Shown: piece by piece, positions 1 to 10,021 of the stretch | Numbering within the stretch: the first letter of the stretch is position 1 | Layout of the letters: each line of letters starts with the position of its first letter | Assembly (NCBI GenBank): GCA_030272155.1 | Contig: CP126194.1 | Coordinates: 5,633,501 to 5,697,500, forward strand | Origin: Tetradesmus obliquus | Taxonomy: Eukaryota; Chlorophyta; Chlorophyceae; Sphaeropleales; Scenedesmaceae | Length of the DNA stretch: 64,000 bases | Direction: 5' to 3' | The notes under the pieces: model-generated | Seen by the model: only the letters and a program-made list of their open reading frames with translations | Told to the model about the DNA's origin: nothing | Database searches by the model: none | Position numbers and translations under genes: made by a program

Positions 1-1076
1 ACGCAAGCTGCTGGCACAGTTCAGCAAGGGCAAGGAGGTGAGCACTGCAGGAAGGGCGAGCAGTGGCTACTGTGCAGGGTGCACTTCTTGTTAGTGCCAC
101 TTGCTGCGAGACAGCTGTGGTATGATGTGATGCATTCATAGGCATGGGTAACAGCAGCTCACTGCCTGCTGTTTGCGCTGCTGCTGCCTGATCACTGACG
201 TGCTGCCCCTGCTGTCCCTGCTGCTGCTGCTGCCACCAGGCCATGGCTACCACCATCGCCACCACGCTGGAGACACTGGCCAACGGCCGCAACACGCGCC
301 TGGGCCTTGACCTGTGTGCAGTGCCGGAGCAGCTGCAGCCCTTTGCAGTGGGCCTGCTGCACAAGGCGGGTGCCTGCAGCGCCTACGCCCTGCCCGTGTA
401 CCAGCAGCAGCTGCCCCTGGCCGGCTGGCTCAGCCAGCAGCAGTACACGCACCTGCTCAGCCACCACAGCGGTGCCCAGCTGTGCTACGACTTCCAGCCC
501 ACCTACTGGGACACTGCTGTGGAGGCGGTGCCGCACCCCTTCCCGCTGTTTGCGCCTGGCAGGCTGGCCAAGGCGCTGCTGGCAGTGCCGCCAGCCAGCC
601 TGCTGCGGCACTGCTGCCTGCCCGGCATGCCCAGCCTGGCAGCAGCAGCAGAGCAGCTGGGCCTGGCCCCAGCAGGCGCGACAGCAGCAGCAGCCAAGGC
701 GGCAGCCAGCGCCAGCAGCGGCATGGGCATGCTGCGGCGCATCTGGTGCAGCCAGCTGCTGCGGCTGCGGCCAGGCGTGATGCTGCGCCTGCTGGCGGCA
801 CGCGCGCTGCTGCGGCTGCAGCCGGCAGTGCCCCTGCTGGCTGGCAGCGCCTGCAGCAGCGAGGTGGCGGCCAGCAGCGGGCAGGGCGGCGGCGGTGCTG
901 GCAGCGCGCCTACTGCTGTGGGTGCAGATGAGGAGGGCAGCAAGGCGGCTGAGGCAGCTGCAGTGCTGCCGCCCAGCAGGCGCCAGCAGGGTGGCAGCAG
1001 GCAGCGCATCATTGGCAGGCAGCTGCGGCTGCTGGGAGGGCTGGTGGGCAGGGCGCTGCTGCTGCGGGTGTGCTGA
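1..1076 (+). CDS. Unrecognised protein, 3' end of a gene (partial)
   Basis: The gene enters from the left edge. An exon runs to 37 (frame from base 2, ending ...FSKGKE) and meets a donor GTGAGC. The acceptor ending at 239 opens the last exon, 240-1076, in phase 0, and TGA is at 1074-1076. The visible part encodes about 290 residues. The first half is better conserved in character (TRLGLDLCAVPEQLQPF, LCYDFQPTYWDTAVEAV). The second half is Ala/Gly/Ser-rich and low in complexity, with a Leu/Arg-rich tail. I recognise no domain; no transmembrane run is obvious. Base composition matches the other exons here. The splice junction keeps frame, which supports a real coding end, but the function is unknown and the start lies outside the window. 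Confidence 0.6.
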
Positions 1077-1319
1077 GTTCAAGTGACACAGGCAATGATG
1101 AGGGCTGGTGGGCTGGCTAGGTTACCTCAACAATGATGAGGGTTGGTGTGCTGGCTGTGCTTGGTCGGGCTTGTTGTGCCGGCGGAGAACACAAAGTATT
1201 GCCAAGCTGGCTGGTGTTTTTATGTCTTACATGCTGGTGTTTTGCAATAAACGCTGCGGTGATTGTTGGACACTGCAATGCTGTGTGAGCTGTTGATCCT
1301 TGTGCTGTGACCATGCTGT

Positions 1320-2250
1320 TCTGTTTTCGAATGATGGGTTGCTGAAGGAATGCCCTAATGGCAGCAGTGTCTTCTTGTGCACAAGCAGCCAGGCACCAAA
1401 AACAAAAAAAATACAAAAAATACAAAAAAATACAAAAAATACAAAAAATACAAAACAGAGGTGTGCAGAAGCTCCTGGTGTGTGCTTGTTGTGCAGTTAC
1501 AGCCACCGCTATGTGGTGCTCTTGTGTATTGTCCATACTGGAACAGCGGCCGTGAATGTGCAGTGATGTGTGCAGCCTCTTGGTGGCAGTGCCTTGATCA
1601 TGCTGTTGGATGGCAGAGAATGAAAACGGGTTGCTGAATGATTGCCCTCAGGGCATCAGGCTGATGGCATTGTGCTGGTGGAAGCGGTATGTGTATTGCG
1701 TGAGCAGCGAGGCACTCATAAATAATAAACACAGCAAATTGTGTGGAAATTCCTGTGCCTGGTGCGTGGTTGTTGCGCAGTTTCAGCCGAAGGAATGCCG
1801 TGACGGCATCTTGCTGGCAGATTCCTTACCTTTGAGTGAGAAGTGACTTCAGCCAAGTGTACAACAACAACAAAAACCAAAAAATGGCACGTGTAAGGGT
1901 GGTGTGTGCTTGTTATACAGTCGCAGATCAACAGCCACTGCGATGTGGCGCTCATGTATGTTGGCCATAATGGTGTGTGTGAAAGCGCACTGTTGTTGTG
2001 TGCAGCAGTTTGCTATTCGTGCTTTGATGATGCTGGTGTGTGCTACGAATATAGACAGATTGCTGAAAACATGCCGCGATGGCATGTTGCTGGCAGATGC
2101 CGTGCTTTGGGGTGGGATTCTGGTTTGAGTCAGCCAGGCATACACAAAATTAATCAGATTTGGGTAGAAGTGCCTGGTGTATTTGTGCCTGTGCCTGTGC
2201 AGTTGCAGCTGAATCGCCACTGCAATGTGGCGCTCATGTACGCTGGAATA
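1320..2250 (+). repeat. Decayed dispersed/tandem repeat family, about four copies
   Basis: Related blocks recur in the same order. A leading part resembles TTGCTGAA..ATGCC..GATGGCA..TTGCTGGCAGAT (near 1337, 1632, 1796 and 2060). A trailing part resembles CCACTGCGATGTGGCGCTCATGTA (near 1503, 1935 and 2217). A short A-rich linker lies between them in the first and third copies. Copies are diverged by substitutions and indels, so they look old. The unit has no obvious coding capacity or terminal inverted repeats in the part I could compare. Confidence 0.5.
1397..1456. repeat. A-rich minisatellite, ATACAAAAAA-type unit
   Basis: About five copies of a 10-11 bp unit (ATACAAAAAA with one-base length changes) lie inside the first copy of the repeat family. 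Confidence 0.8.
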
Positions 2251-3193
2251 AAAGGGGTTGCCATTGTGCAGATTTATGTCCAGACTGTCAAGCTGGCAGG
2301 ACAGGAGCCACCTAGCATGCATTGTCGTGGCGCAGTACGCAGAGCAGCAGCTGTTGCAACAGTCCCGGGAAGCCAGTGGTGCCCCCGATGCATGCCACTG
2401 CCTGGGCAGGGTTGCGACGCTGCCCGCCTACGTATTGCGCCTCACAGAGGAATGCCAACTGCTGGTTCCCGCGTTGCTGCCACTTGTGCAGCTCGTATGT
2501 TCACGCAAGCGTGGTTGCGCCCGATGTGTTGGTTTCTTTGCTTTGTCTGGCCTGAGCCTGACCTGCGGGGGAAGTGAGTGCACCCACTGCCAGGTGGCAG
2601 CTTTTGTACTGACCAGGCTGTCCACTTGCATTTCTCTGATGGTCACTTTGCAGCAACTGTGTGTACAGTTTGATTCAGTGGGGATCTGTCATTGTTGCAC
2701 CATTGTTGCAACCAGTACAACTGTTGCAACATTGCTGCTGTTGTTGACATCCCCTGTGGCGTCTGCAAATGCAGGTGCACGCCGATGGTGTGGTGCCTCT
2801 TGGGACTGAGTGATGAAACGTAGTCAGTGCTTTGCAGCAACATGCCTTTATTAAGTCTTCAGGGTTGCCTGAACCCTGCGATTTTCCTTGGTGTTTGTGT
2901 CATCACGGATCAGCTTGAATGTTGTATGTGAGGCGAGCTGGTGGTGGTTTGCCCCTATGTAACGGACCAATAAGGGGATCTGGCCTTAACAGGATGCTCA
3001 TTGAGCAGACGTCAGAGTATAAGTACAATGTACTTTCTGCAGCTGCATCTGTACTCAAAACGGATTATCAACATTTCTATGTGTCTGCATCCTGTATGCA
3101 TGCCTAAAGTGGCTAGAGTTACCAAAGTAACGGAATGATGATCACTGCAACAGCAGACCGCTCCACAGTCTGCAGTTGACGATTTGATTCAGA

Positions 3194-3200
3194 ATATATA
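3194..3200 (+). promoter_or_regulatory. Possible TATA box
   Basis: ATATATA lies about 250 bp upstream of the ATG at 3453, with no other gene between. It is a plausible core promoter if the 5' UTR is about 220 bp; the motif alone is weak evidence. Confidence 0.35.
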
Positions 3201-3452
3201 GCAGCCTTTGAATTCCAGGTTCAAGTTATCTATCCAAAACGAGTATTTCTGGCTGACTTTACGAGTCAGCCACCGAAGCAGCTCCGCACCTGTCACACGA
3301 CGCACGAGGTCCAAGGTTGTAACGCCTGCCTCCGCGAAAACGTTCATCAAGTAGAAGTGCCAGACATACGCCCTTTGGTTCTATCACATAGTACAGGTGC
3401 CTTGAAAACCCCAAAAGCAAGCTGGAACTTTGCGAAGCAGGCAGGGTCCACC

Positions 3453-4465
3453 ATGCGATTGCTGTCACCGGTGCTGGCGCTGCTCGTGAGTGTGGCAAGT
3501 TGCGAAACACAAGTATCTACCACATACTACTACAGATTTTGCATATTCCCAACGGTAGCCATGCATCCACATTCATGCTGATGCACTGCCAGCAACGGCT
3601 GGAAGCAGCAGTGCTGTGCATGCTGCCAACACAGTGCAACTAACCCATTCTCACGTACTGCTCGTTCTTTGTGTTTGCTTCTGCAACACAGTTTGCAGCT
3701 GCTGTGCTGTGCTCTGCTGAAGCCGCTGTGGCAGCAACTTCGACTGGCCTGCAGCCATACGCCGCCTGTGACAGCACCGGCTGCTCACACAGCCCATCAA
3801 GCACCAGCAGCAGCAGCCAGCTTGCAGGACGGCAGCACACAGGCTGCAAAAGTGCACGGAGGCACTTGCCTGCTTGCCCTGTAGGCTTCAGCTGCCAGCA
3901 GCAGCGCAGCCAGGGCTGGCTATGCCTGCCAGACAATCAGGGTGCAACAGCAGCTCCAGCAGCGGATGCCACGCAGCAGGCCGCTGCCTCTACATTTGAT
4001 ATTGAGCGGCGCAGCTTGGCAGAGATAGTCCCAGACAACCCTGCAGTTGCCACCCGCACTACCAACAGCACAGCTGCTGGCAGCCCTCCACCTGCAGGAA
4101 GCACAGCAGCCGGCGCTGCGATTAACTCTGCACTGGCGCCTCGCGCAACAGGCGACGCCGCACCTGCTGCCAACAGTACTGCTGGCAGCAACTCAACGGC
4201 GAACGCTGCTGTAACGCCGCGTGCATCCAATGAGACCGCGGCAGGAGCCAGCAACAGCAGCAGCACGCAAGCAGCTGCAAACACGCGGCAGGCGGTGCCG
4301 CGGGCAAATTGCCCAGCAGGACAAACGGCGATAGGTTCGCAGTGTGTCAAATCCGGCACTGTTGGGACGGCTAGCAGTGGTGTTTTGGATGCAATGAGTC
4401 CCGGCCATGTGCTGCAATGGCTGGTGATCAGTACGTGTCTGGCAGTGCTAATGATGTCTGCGTGA
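3453..4465 (+). CDS. Secreted, GPI-type cell-surface protein with Cys-rich head
   Basis: Two exons, 3453-3485 and 3692-4465, joined in phase 0 by a GTGAGT/CACAG intron, give 268 residues. The splice completes a signal peptide (MRLLSPVLALL-FAAAVLCSAEA). A Cys-rich segment (about residues 30-95) ends in CPVGFSCQQQRSQGWLCLP, resembling the C-terminal half of fungal-type cellulose-binding modules (CBM1: C..C....YW.QCLP). A long Ala/Thr/Ser/Asn linker has many N-glycosylation sequons (NST, NSA, NSS, NET). Near the end CPAGQTAIGSQCV precedes a hydrophobic C-terminal tail ending MMSA, typical of GPI attachment. The gene at 5314 has the same layout and the same CxxG-A-G-CV motif, so the two are paralogues. 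Role at the cell wall is inferred. The CBM1 match is weaker here than in the neighbour. Confidence 0.72.
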
Positions 4466-4470
4466 TTGAC

Positions 4471-4538
4471 AGCATTGCATCTGCAGCATTGCATCTGCAG
4501 CATTGCATCTGCAGCATTGCATCTGCAGCATTGCACAC
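4471..4538 (+). repeat. 14-bp tandem repeat in 3' UTR
   Basis: Four perfect copies and a partial fifth of AGCATTGCATCTGC begin 6 bp after the stop codon, so they are very likely transcribed in the 3' UTR. Confidence 0.9.
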
Positions 4539-5245
4539 GAAACATGATAGTTTCAGATTGCAGCAGCTGCAGAGTCCTTGTGACGGAGTTTGCGACTTTT
4601 GCAGCAAATCTGCGTTGGCTTAGCAAGAGTGTGCTCTGACTTCAGTCTTGAATGGTATTTGATGGCATACAAGGGTTCTATCTACTGGCATACAAGGGTT
4701 CTGTTTGGATGTTGACCCACATGGTGCTGGGCTGTGAAGCTCCTTCAAGTGCATGCAGTGCTGCTCCCTTCAAGGCGCAAGTTGCATAGCAGCGCTGAGC
4801 CGCCTTGGGAAGGGCTGATGCTGTGTCAGCTACCCCTGGCAGAAGCTGGGGGTTAAAATTGTGGTAAATTTTCTTTCGCATGTTTCACAGGTCCATCATA
4901 ATCCACAGCTGGTAGTCTGCTGTGACTGTGGTGTCGAATTAAAGCAGTGCCTCTAAGGCTTGTGGATCCCGTGGCGCTCAAAGCCCCATTTAAGGCATAC
5001 AAACGGCAGTATCACTCAGAGCAGTCGTGGTTATGGTCGTACACGACCGTAACTCTGTCAAAGGGTTTTCTATTTGGCTCGGCGTGAGCCAGTTGACGGC
5101 GAAGCAGTGTCCAAGGCTCGTCCAAGGCAGTGCAACTGAGCGAAAACCCTCAGGTTTGTTGTACTGCAAAAGTCGACGACAAGTTCATAACCCGATGCTT
5201 TGGTTTCGCCAAGTTTAAGGACAATCGTGTGCCCTTGTCACCCCA

Positions 5246-5253
5246 TTTAAAAG
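5246..5253 (+). promoter_or_regulatory. Possible TATA-like box
   Basis: TTTAAAAG, 61 bp before the ATG at 5314, sits at a fitting distance for a core promoter with a short leader. Sequence match only. Confidence 0.3.
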
Positions 5254-5313
5254 CACCCGCCGCGCTGCACTGTGAACTTTGAAGACGACTGTCCCTGCAA
5301 GCAGCGTGCCTCC

Positions 5314-5599
5314 ATGACCGTCTTACTCGCAATACTGGTACGCATTGCTGCAGCGGTGTTTACATAGTAAAAACATTGCTTGCTTGCAGCTAGGCAGGCA
5401 AGGCGCCACATGCGCAGCGACCACTGATCCTACACATGCTGCTGCCCTCTGCCCTCCCATGTGTACCGCGCAATCTGACGGCCTTGCTTATCCATCGTGG
5501 CACATCACCTGCAGGTATGCTCTGTGATCGTGGCATCCAGCCAACCCAGCCCTCCACCTGCTGCAACTGCCACACCAGCAGCCCTGCAGCTTGGATCAC

Positions 5600-5633
<34 letters not shown>

Positions 5634-6192
5634 TCTAAATGCCACTGCCCCAGATGCTGCAACAAGTGTTGTTGTTTTTGACAACGATGATGCCACACCC
5701 CTCATCCCATTCGCACAGTGCGGCGGTGCAGCAGGTGAATGCACGCCGAAGGGGGACTCCTGCAAGGACGCAATCTGGGAGGACTTCAAGTGCCCGGAAA
5801 CACACCCATGCCAGCGATGGGACCTGAACTACTGGCAGTGCCTACCAGCTGGTGCACTGGCCAAGCTGCCGCCTGCACCAACTGCAAACGCATCCAAGGT
5901 TGTTGGCACAAGCAATGCTAGTGGTGCTTCAGCGGCCGGAGCGTCCAACACATCAGCGGGTGCGGTCATGCTTGCTGCGCCTGAGGAGATTGCAAGCGCC
6001 AGAGCCAGCAACAGCAGTGGTGGAGCTGGTCCTGGTGATGATGTCAAGTGCGGACCTGGAGAGGCAGCTCTGGGCAAGCTGTGTGTGAGGCCAACAAGAG
6101 CAGCTGCCAGTGGCAGCCTTGGAAGTGGGATGCGCATGCGATGGGCAGCGGCCCTGGTGGCATCAGCATCTGCTGCACTCATGCTTGTGTGA
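5314..6192 (+). CDS. Secreted, GPI-type protein with CBM1-like Cys module
   Basis: Exons 5314-5337 and 5515-6192 join in phase 0 to give 233 residues. The splice builds a signal peptide (MTVLLAIL-VCSVIVASS). An Ala-rich, CAG-repeat-coded spacer follows. Then comes a compact Cys module (about residues 69-120) starting PFAQCGGAAGECTPKGDSC and ending CQRWDLNYWQCLP. The QCGG start and the aromatic-rich YWQCLP end match the CBM1 cellulose-binding fold signature, with extra cysteines in between. The rest is an Ala/Ser/Asn linker with sequons, then CGPGEAALGKLCV and a hydrophobic tail ending ALMLV, consistent with a GPI signal. Family knowledge: CBM1 binds crystalline cellulose through a flat aromatic face. 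That this protein binds algal wall polysaccharide is inferred. Confidence 0.75.
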
Positions 6193-6323
6193 ATCAGCCG
6201 CGTTGTGATGACACTGGTGTGCGAAGTGGCCACGGTGGTTTTTGGTGTCGAGTATGCATTGCACTGACTGTGGACCAGCCACATTTTGGCAGCACTAACA
6301 AGCTGCAATTGGCCTGCTGTGAG

Positions 6324-6328
6324 TGTAA
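6324..6328 (+). promoter_or_regulatory. TGTAA poly(A) signal
   Basis: TGTAA lies 132 bp after the stop at 6192; it is the standard chlorophyte polyadenylation signal. Confidence 0.5.
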
Positions 6329-7278
6329 GACAGGCGTGTTTCTTTGGGTTCCGACATACATCCTGCAGCGTCATCAGACACATTTAGCGCAGTGCGGCAC
6401 ATGCTGTTCACAAGCAGGAACGCTGTCTGTCAACCAGTGGAACTGCACTCGTGTTGTTGCTAGAGGTCCTAGGAGATAAACTGCACTACTTCTGTCTCCA
6501 GATAATACTCTGAGTAAAACTGCATTGTTGCGCGCAGTTGAGGCTGCACTCCCCCTGTAGGGTCTGCATGTGTGGTCCTGCAGCAATGCTTTGAGCAGCA
6601 GCAAGAACTGCTCAAGTGTATGCGGACGCATTTCGTTTAAGCCTTTGCAGGTCAGGCTTTGTGGGTGTGGTGTGGTGTCTTGGTGATGTAGCCCTTTATC
6701 CTTTGTCAAGGTGTTTTTTACCTTACACAGCTTACATGCTATATGCAAACTCTCTGTGAACAGCTGTTACTCACTGCGCAAGCTATACAGCGCCCAGGCG
6801 GGTCGTTGAAGCGTCACAACAGCCGTTTGTTGCTGTGTATCTGCTGCTTCTAGCAGCAATGCTTATGCCAGCGCTGGATTCCTGGCCGGCGTGAGCTGCT
6901 GTCGGTTGTCTGTTGGTGCTTGTGCCTCCTGGGCCAATAGCCGACCGGTGGTTGATATGCAGATTGAAAGTGCCTAAACCTGGGGTATGATTAGCCATGG
7001 CAAGCCGTGTTGGTAACCGGCGCTCTGAATGTCTGCTGCCCCTTGTGTGGTGCAGATTTTGGACAGCAACAAGAGATTGCTGCAGCTAGTATGGCAAGGG
7101 ACTTGGCCGCCACTGACGACGCCTGGCAGGCGTCAACCTGAACGAATGTTCAACTGCCCATCTGCTCTGTGCAACATCACCGTCGTTAGCAAAAAGCGGG
7201 CCATTGTGTGCTTCGTGCAGTGGTGCTCGCACCACTTGTACAGAGGATCCATCAGTGCCCATAAAGCTGATGGTGGAG

Positions 7279-7283
7279 TTACA
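7279..7283 (-). promoter_or_regulatory. TGTAA poly(A) signal of FRA10AC1
   Basis: TTACA on the plus strand reads TGTAA on the minus strand, about 96 bp downstream of the FRA10AC1 stop. Confidence 0.5.
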
Positions 7284-7378
7284 CTTCATGATACAAAACC
7301 AAGTCAAAAGCAGCAACCCTGCTTGATTGCGCAAGACATGCAGGCAAAGCACAGCCACGTAAGCTCACGCAGCAAGTG

Positions 7379-9050
7379 TTACTGAGCTGCTGGCACACCA
7401 AACATGTCATCCAGCCACCTGTCAATGTCAGCTTCACCAAACCCAGCATCACCCGCAACAGCCGCAGCCGCCGCTGCAGCACCATCAGGCGCCGAGTGCC
7501 GCCGCCGCTGCCTATCACTGTCATCTCCTTCACTGCCCTCGCCATCTGCGCTACGCCGCCGTCTTCGTTTTCTACTGCTGCTGCTGCCTCCTAGTTGCCC
7601 GTCCTCATCAAAGCACTGCTCACCACGCTCCCTATCCCTGTCTCTGTCCCTATGCTTCCGTTTGTGCTGCTGCTGCCTGCCCTCATCAGCGGCTGCTGCA
7701 TCAGCTTCTCGGCCCTGCTGTCGTGTCTGCTGCTCCCGCTGCTGCTGCTGCCGTTGTTCCAGCTGCTGCCGCTCCTGCTGCTGCTGCTCCCGCTGCTCAA
7801 ACGCTGACGGCCCCGCCCGCCGGTACGCTTTTTCACGGCCGTAGTTGAGCTTCGCACCGCAGCCTGGGCACAGCCGCAGCTGCACAAGGGCCTGCTTCTG
7901 CTGCCCCGCCTCCACATACGCAAAGTTCACCTCAAAGCTGCAGAGGCCTGCTGTTTCGCTGCAGCCGCGTGCACCGCAGCTGAACTGGCCCTTGCCTGAG
8001 ACCACCTCCTGCTGCGTGCGCCAGCGCATGCCTATCTTCTGCTCCTTGTACCTGCAGGCAAGCAGCACAGCAGGTGCGCGGCAGTGGGACAGATCAAGAT
8101 GGAATGACATGACAGATAGAACATCAGGCACAGTTCTGCAGCGCTTTGCTTGTCAAGACCCCTGGTAGGGCGCGCTTGCATCCGCCACAGAGACCTTGCT
8201 TCATGTGCTGCTGCCTACTGTACTCGATTGCTTCACACAGCCTGCACGCCAGCACACTGCTGCCGCCACCCCTGCAGACGTCATCTCCTGCACAGCAATG
8301 CTGCTGTTGATGCCACCAGCAGCACCTGCAGCCAGCGCCTGCACATGTGATATGCCAGCACCCGCTCACCTGCTAAGGTCTGCGATTGCAAACTCCTTGA
8401 ACAGGCGCGCATAGTATCTGCGCGCTAGCCGCGCACCCCAGCTGCCAGCCTGCTCGCCCTCCTCGTCCTCTGGCCTTCGCAGGAAGCGGTGGTGTGCTTT
8501 CAGCGCATCTTCATCGGATACTGTTGAGGCCAGCGCTGCCGCAGCTGCGTCGCCTGGCTGCTGCGAGGACCCATCTGCAAGATAAATCAAACGGGATGCA
8601 GGACGCCAGGTGCAGCGGCCGACAGCCTTGAGATGAGGAGGAATGTGTACACACTGCAGCAAGCAAAGGCGCACGACTATGAAACAGGAGACTACTGGTA
8701 GCTCTGCCTAACTGGAATGCCTGCCAACTGGTACTATTATGCATACAACGGGCATGCATTTGCGGTGCACACAATGCTTGCTTCCCCGTTCACTGTCCAA
8801 GTCTGAGCTCCAACTGCAAGCGTATCTGCTGTTTCAGCCTCAGCACTGGCACCCCATCTGTCAAGCTGCAACAGCAGCTGTGTATGTGTGCGTGTGTAAT
8901 CACAGGCTGGCTGCGCTCACCCCTCTGCAGCTCTGCCAGCAGCTTATGGTGGCGCTCATGTGCAGTGAGCCCTGCAAGGTTGTCCCGATAGTACTGGCTG
9001 CGGCTGACCCTGTCATAAACATCAGCGCGCACAGCACCAAAGCCAGCCAT
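7379..9050 (-). CDS. FRA10AC1: FRA10AC1 homologue, spliceosome-associated protein
   Basis: Three exons, 9050-8921, 8574-8370 and 8051-7379, give 335 residues with all junction phases consistent. Conserved FRA10AC1 blocks appear in order: an N-terminal YDRVSRSQYYRDNLAG stretch; AHHRFLRRPEDEE; WGARLARRYYARLFKEFAI followed by ADLSRYKE; GMRWRTQQEVVSGKGQFSCG; a zinc-binding-type CG..GC and LCPGCGAKLNYG pair; and a C-terminal acidic FGEADIDRWLDDMFG. An Arg/Gln-rich and RDRDRDRERG segment separates the zinc region from the tail. Known role: FRA10AC1 is a nuclear protein found with late spliceosomal complexes. The usual length in animals is about 315 residues. An in-frame ATG exists upstream at 9230, but homology begins near the 9050 start. 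Confidence 0.92.
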
Positions 9051-9243
9051 ACTGGCAGAAAGTGATTGCTGATCCCACCAAGCCCCCCTGCTGCTGCAGC
9101 TGTCAGGTGTTGGGGTTGGCTGCTGCAGCTGGCGGATTGGGCAGCTGCTACTCAAATCTACTGAAGGCCTGTCCTGCGTGCCTGTGCTTGCAGGAGATGC
9201 TTGCAGGACAGCTACTTGCAGGGCACTCAAGTGTTTGCGCTGC

Positions 9244-9513
9244 TCAACGGTCCAGGTACTGTGCCAATTCAGGCGGCAGCCTTGGTGTAGCTAGGAAAGC
9301 CAACAGCGGGTGCTGGCTGCCTGCCTTGACGGGACCAGCCTCGCTCTCTAGCTCAGCTTGAAACACTTGGCCTCTGCCCAGCAGGGCGTCGCTGCTGAAG
9401 TGCTTAGCAAAGCACTGCGCTGTGTGCTGCTTCAACTGCGCTGTTGCTGCTGTGCTGACCTGGTCTGCCTGCTTCTGGAGGAACGGCTCCAGCTGTTGAG
9501 GCTTTTGGGCCAT
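9244..9513 (-). CDS. Small hypothetical protein (89 codons)
   Basis: An uninterrupted ORF begins with ATG (MAQKPQQLEPFLQKQADQ) and ends ELAQYLDR-stop. It is 194 bp upstream of the FRA10AC1 start on the same strand. The predicted protein is balanced in composition with an amphipathic Gln/Ala-rich helix near residues 10-40 and Cys at about 34. It lacks the Ala/Leu/Cys excess of shadow frames in this GC-rich DNA. I recognise no family. It could be a small independent gene, an upstream reading frame in a long FRA10AC1 leader, or part of a spliced gene running further right. Confidence 0.45.
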   Translation of the reverse strand: MAQKPQQLEPFLQKQADQVSTAATAQLKQHTAQCFAKHFSSDALLGRGQVFQAELESEAGPVKAGSQHPLLAFLATPRLPPELAQYLDR

Positions 9514-10021
9514 GTCAGGCAGCTACCTGGCTGGCGGCAGCGGGCAAGCTCTGCTGCCGCAGCAGGGGCATGCGGGCTTCAGTGTGGCAGCAGGTGCAGT
9601 AGGGAATGTGATGCAACTAGCGTGTCATGCCAGACTTCTGCAAAAGACAGTAAGTCTACAGTTCACAACGATCAAAGCAGATATGTTTGCCAAGTCTGCG
9701 TACTTGTGGAGCCAAAATCCCTGAGAAATGTTCGCCAGCACAACTGACAGGTGCAATGACAGGCACACGTTGGAAGCTTCCGTGAACACACGATCTGCCT
9801 GTATGCGTGCAGAGTCGGTTGATTGGGCTTTTTGCATGTTCGCAACACATACCATCAGATAGGATTGCCGAAAGAAGTTCTGCTGCTTGCCTTGCACGTA
9901 CAGCCGCGCATTGCAGGCGAACAGTAAACGACACGTACTAAGTCCTTTTGTTGCAAAATTGAAGGTTACTCCTCAAGCCAGCTAGGTCGCGTGGTGGACA
10001 GCACTACCAGGACAGCCAGCC
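9514..10021. other. Divergent intergenic region
   Basis: About 500 bp between the small minus-strand ORF and the plus-strand GrpE-fusion gene; probably a promoter region for both directions. No clear TATA box or exon seen. Confidence 0.4.

Larger units (their letters stand above)
1077..3452. other. Intergenic: 3' UTR of the first gene, repeat family, promoter of the next gene
   Basis: No convincing coding exon was found. The stretch carries an A-rich minisatellite and a decayed repeat family (listed separately). The end of the stretch, with a TATA-like ATATATA at 3194-3200, probably serves the gene starting at 3453. ORFs up to 223 codons here lack splice-consistent neighbours and have low-complexity or random-looking composition. 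Confidence 0.5.
4466..5313. other. Intergenic between the two secreted-protein genes
   Basis: Holds the 14-bp tandem repeat at 4471-4538 directly after the stop. A second short duplication, GGCATACAAGGGTTCT, occurs at about 4663 and 4687. No coding exon seen. The last 70 bp contain a TTTAAAA box and the 5' UTR of the next gene. Confidence 0.5.
6193..7378. other. 3' UTRs and convergent intergenic space
   Basis: Lies between a plus-strand and a minus-strand gene end. No supported exon. The TGTAA on the minus strand at 7279-7283 serves the FRA10AC1 gene. Confidence 0.5.

Noticed and set aside
192..1082. Minus-strand ORF of 296 codons
   Set aside because: Gln/Ala/His-rich mirror of the plus-strand last exon, which has a clean splice acceptor and coding-like sequence.
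4471..4538. CRISPR-like direct repeats
   Set aside because: Units are contiguous 14-mers without spacers; a simple tandem repeat in a eukaryotic 3' UTR.
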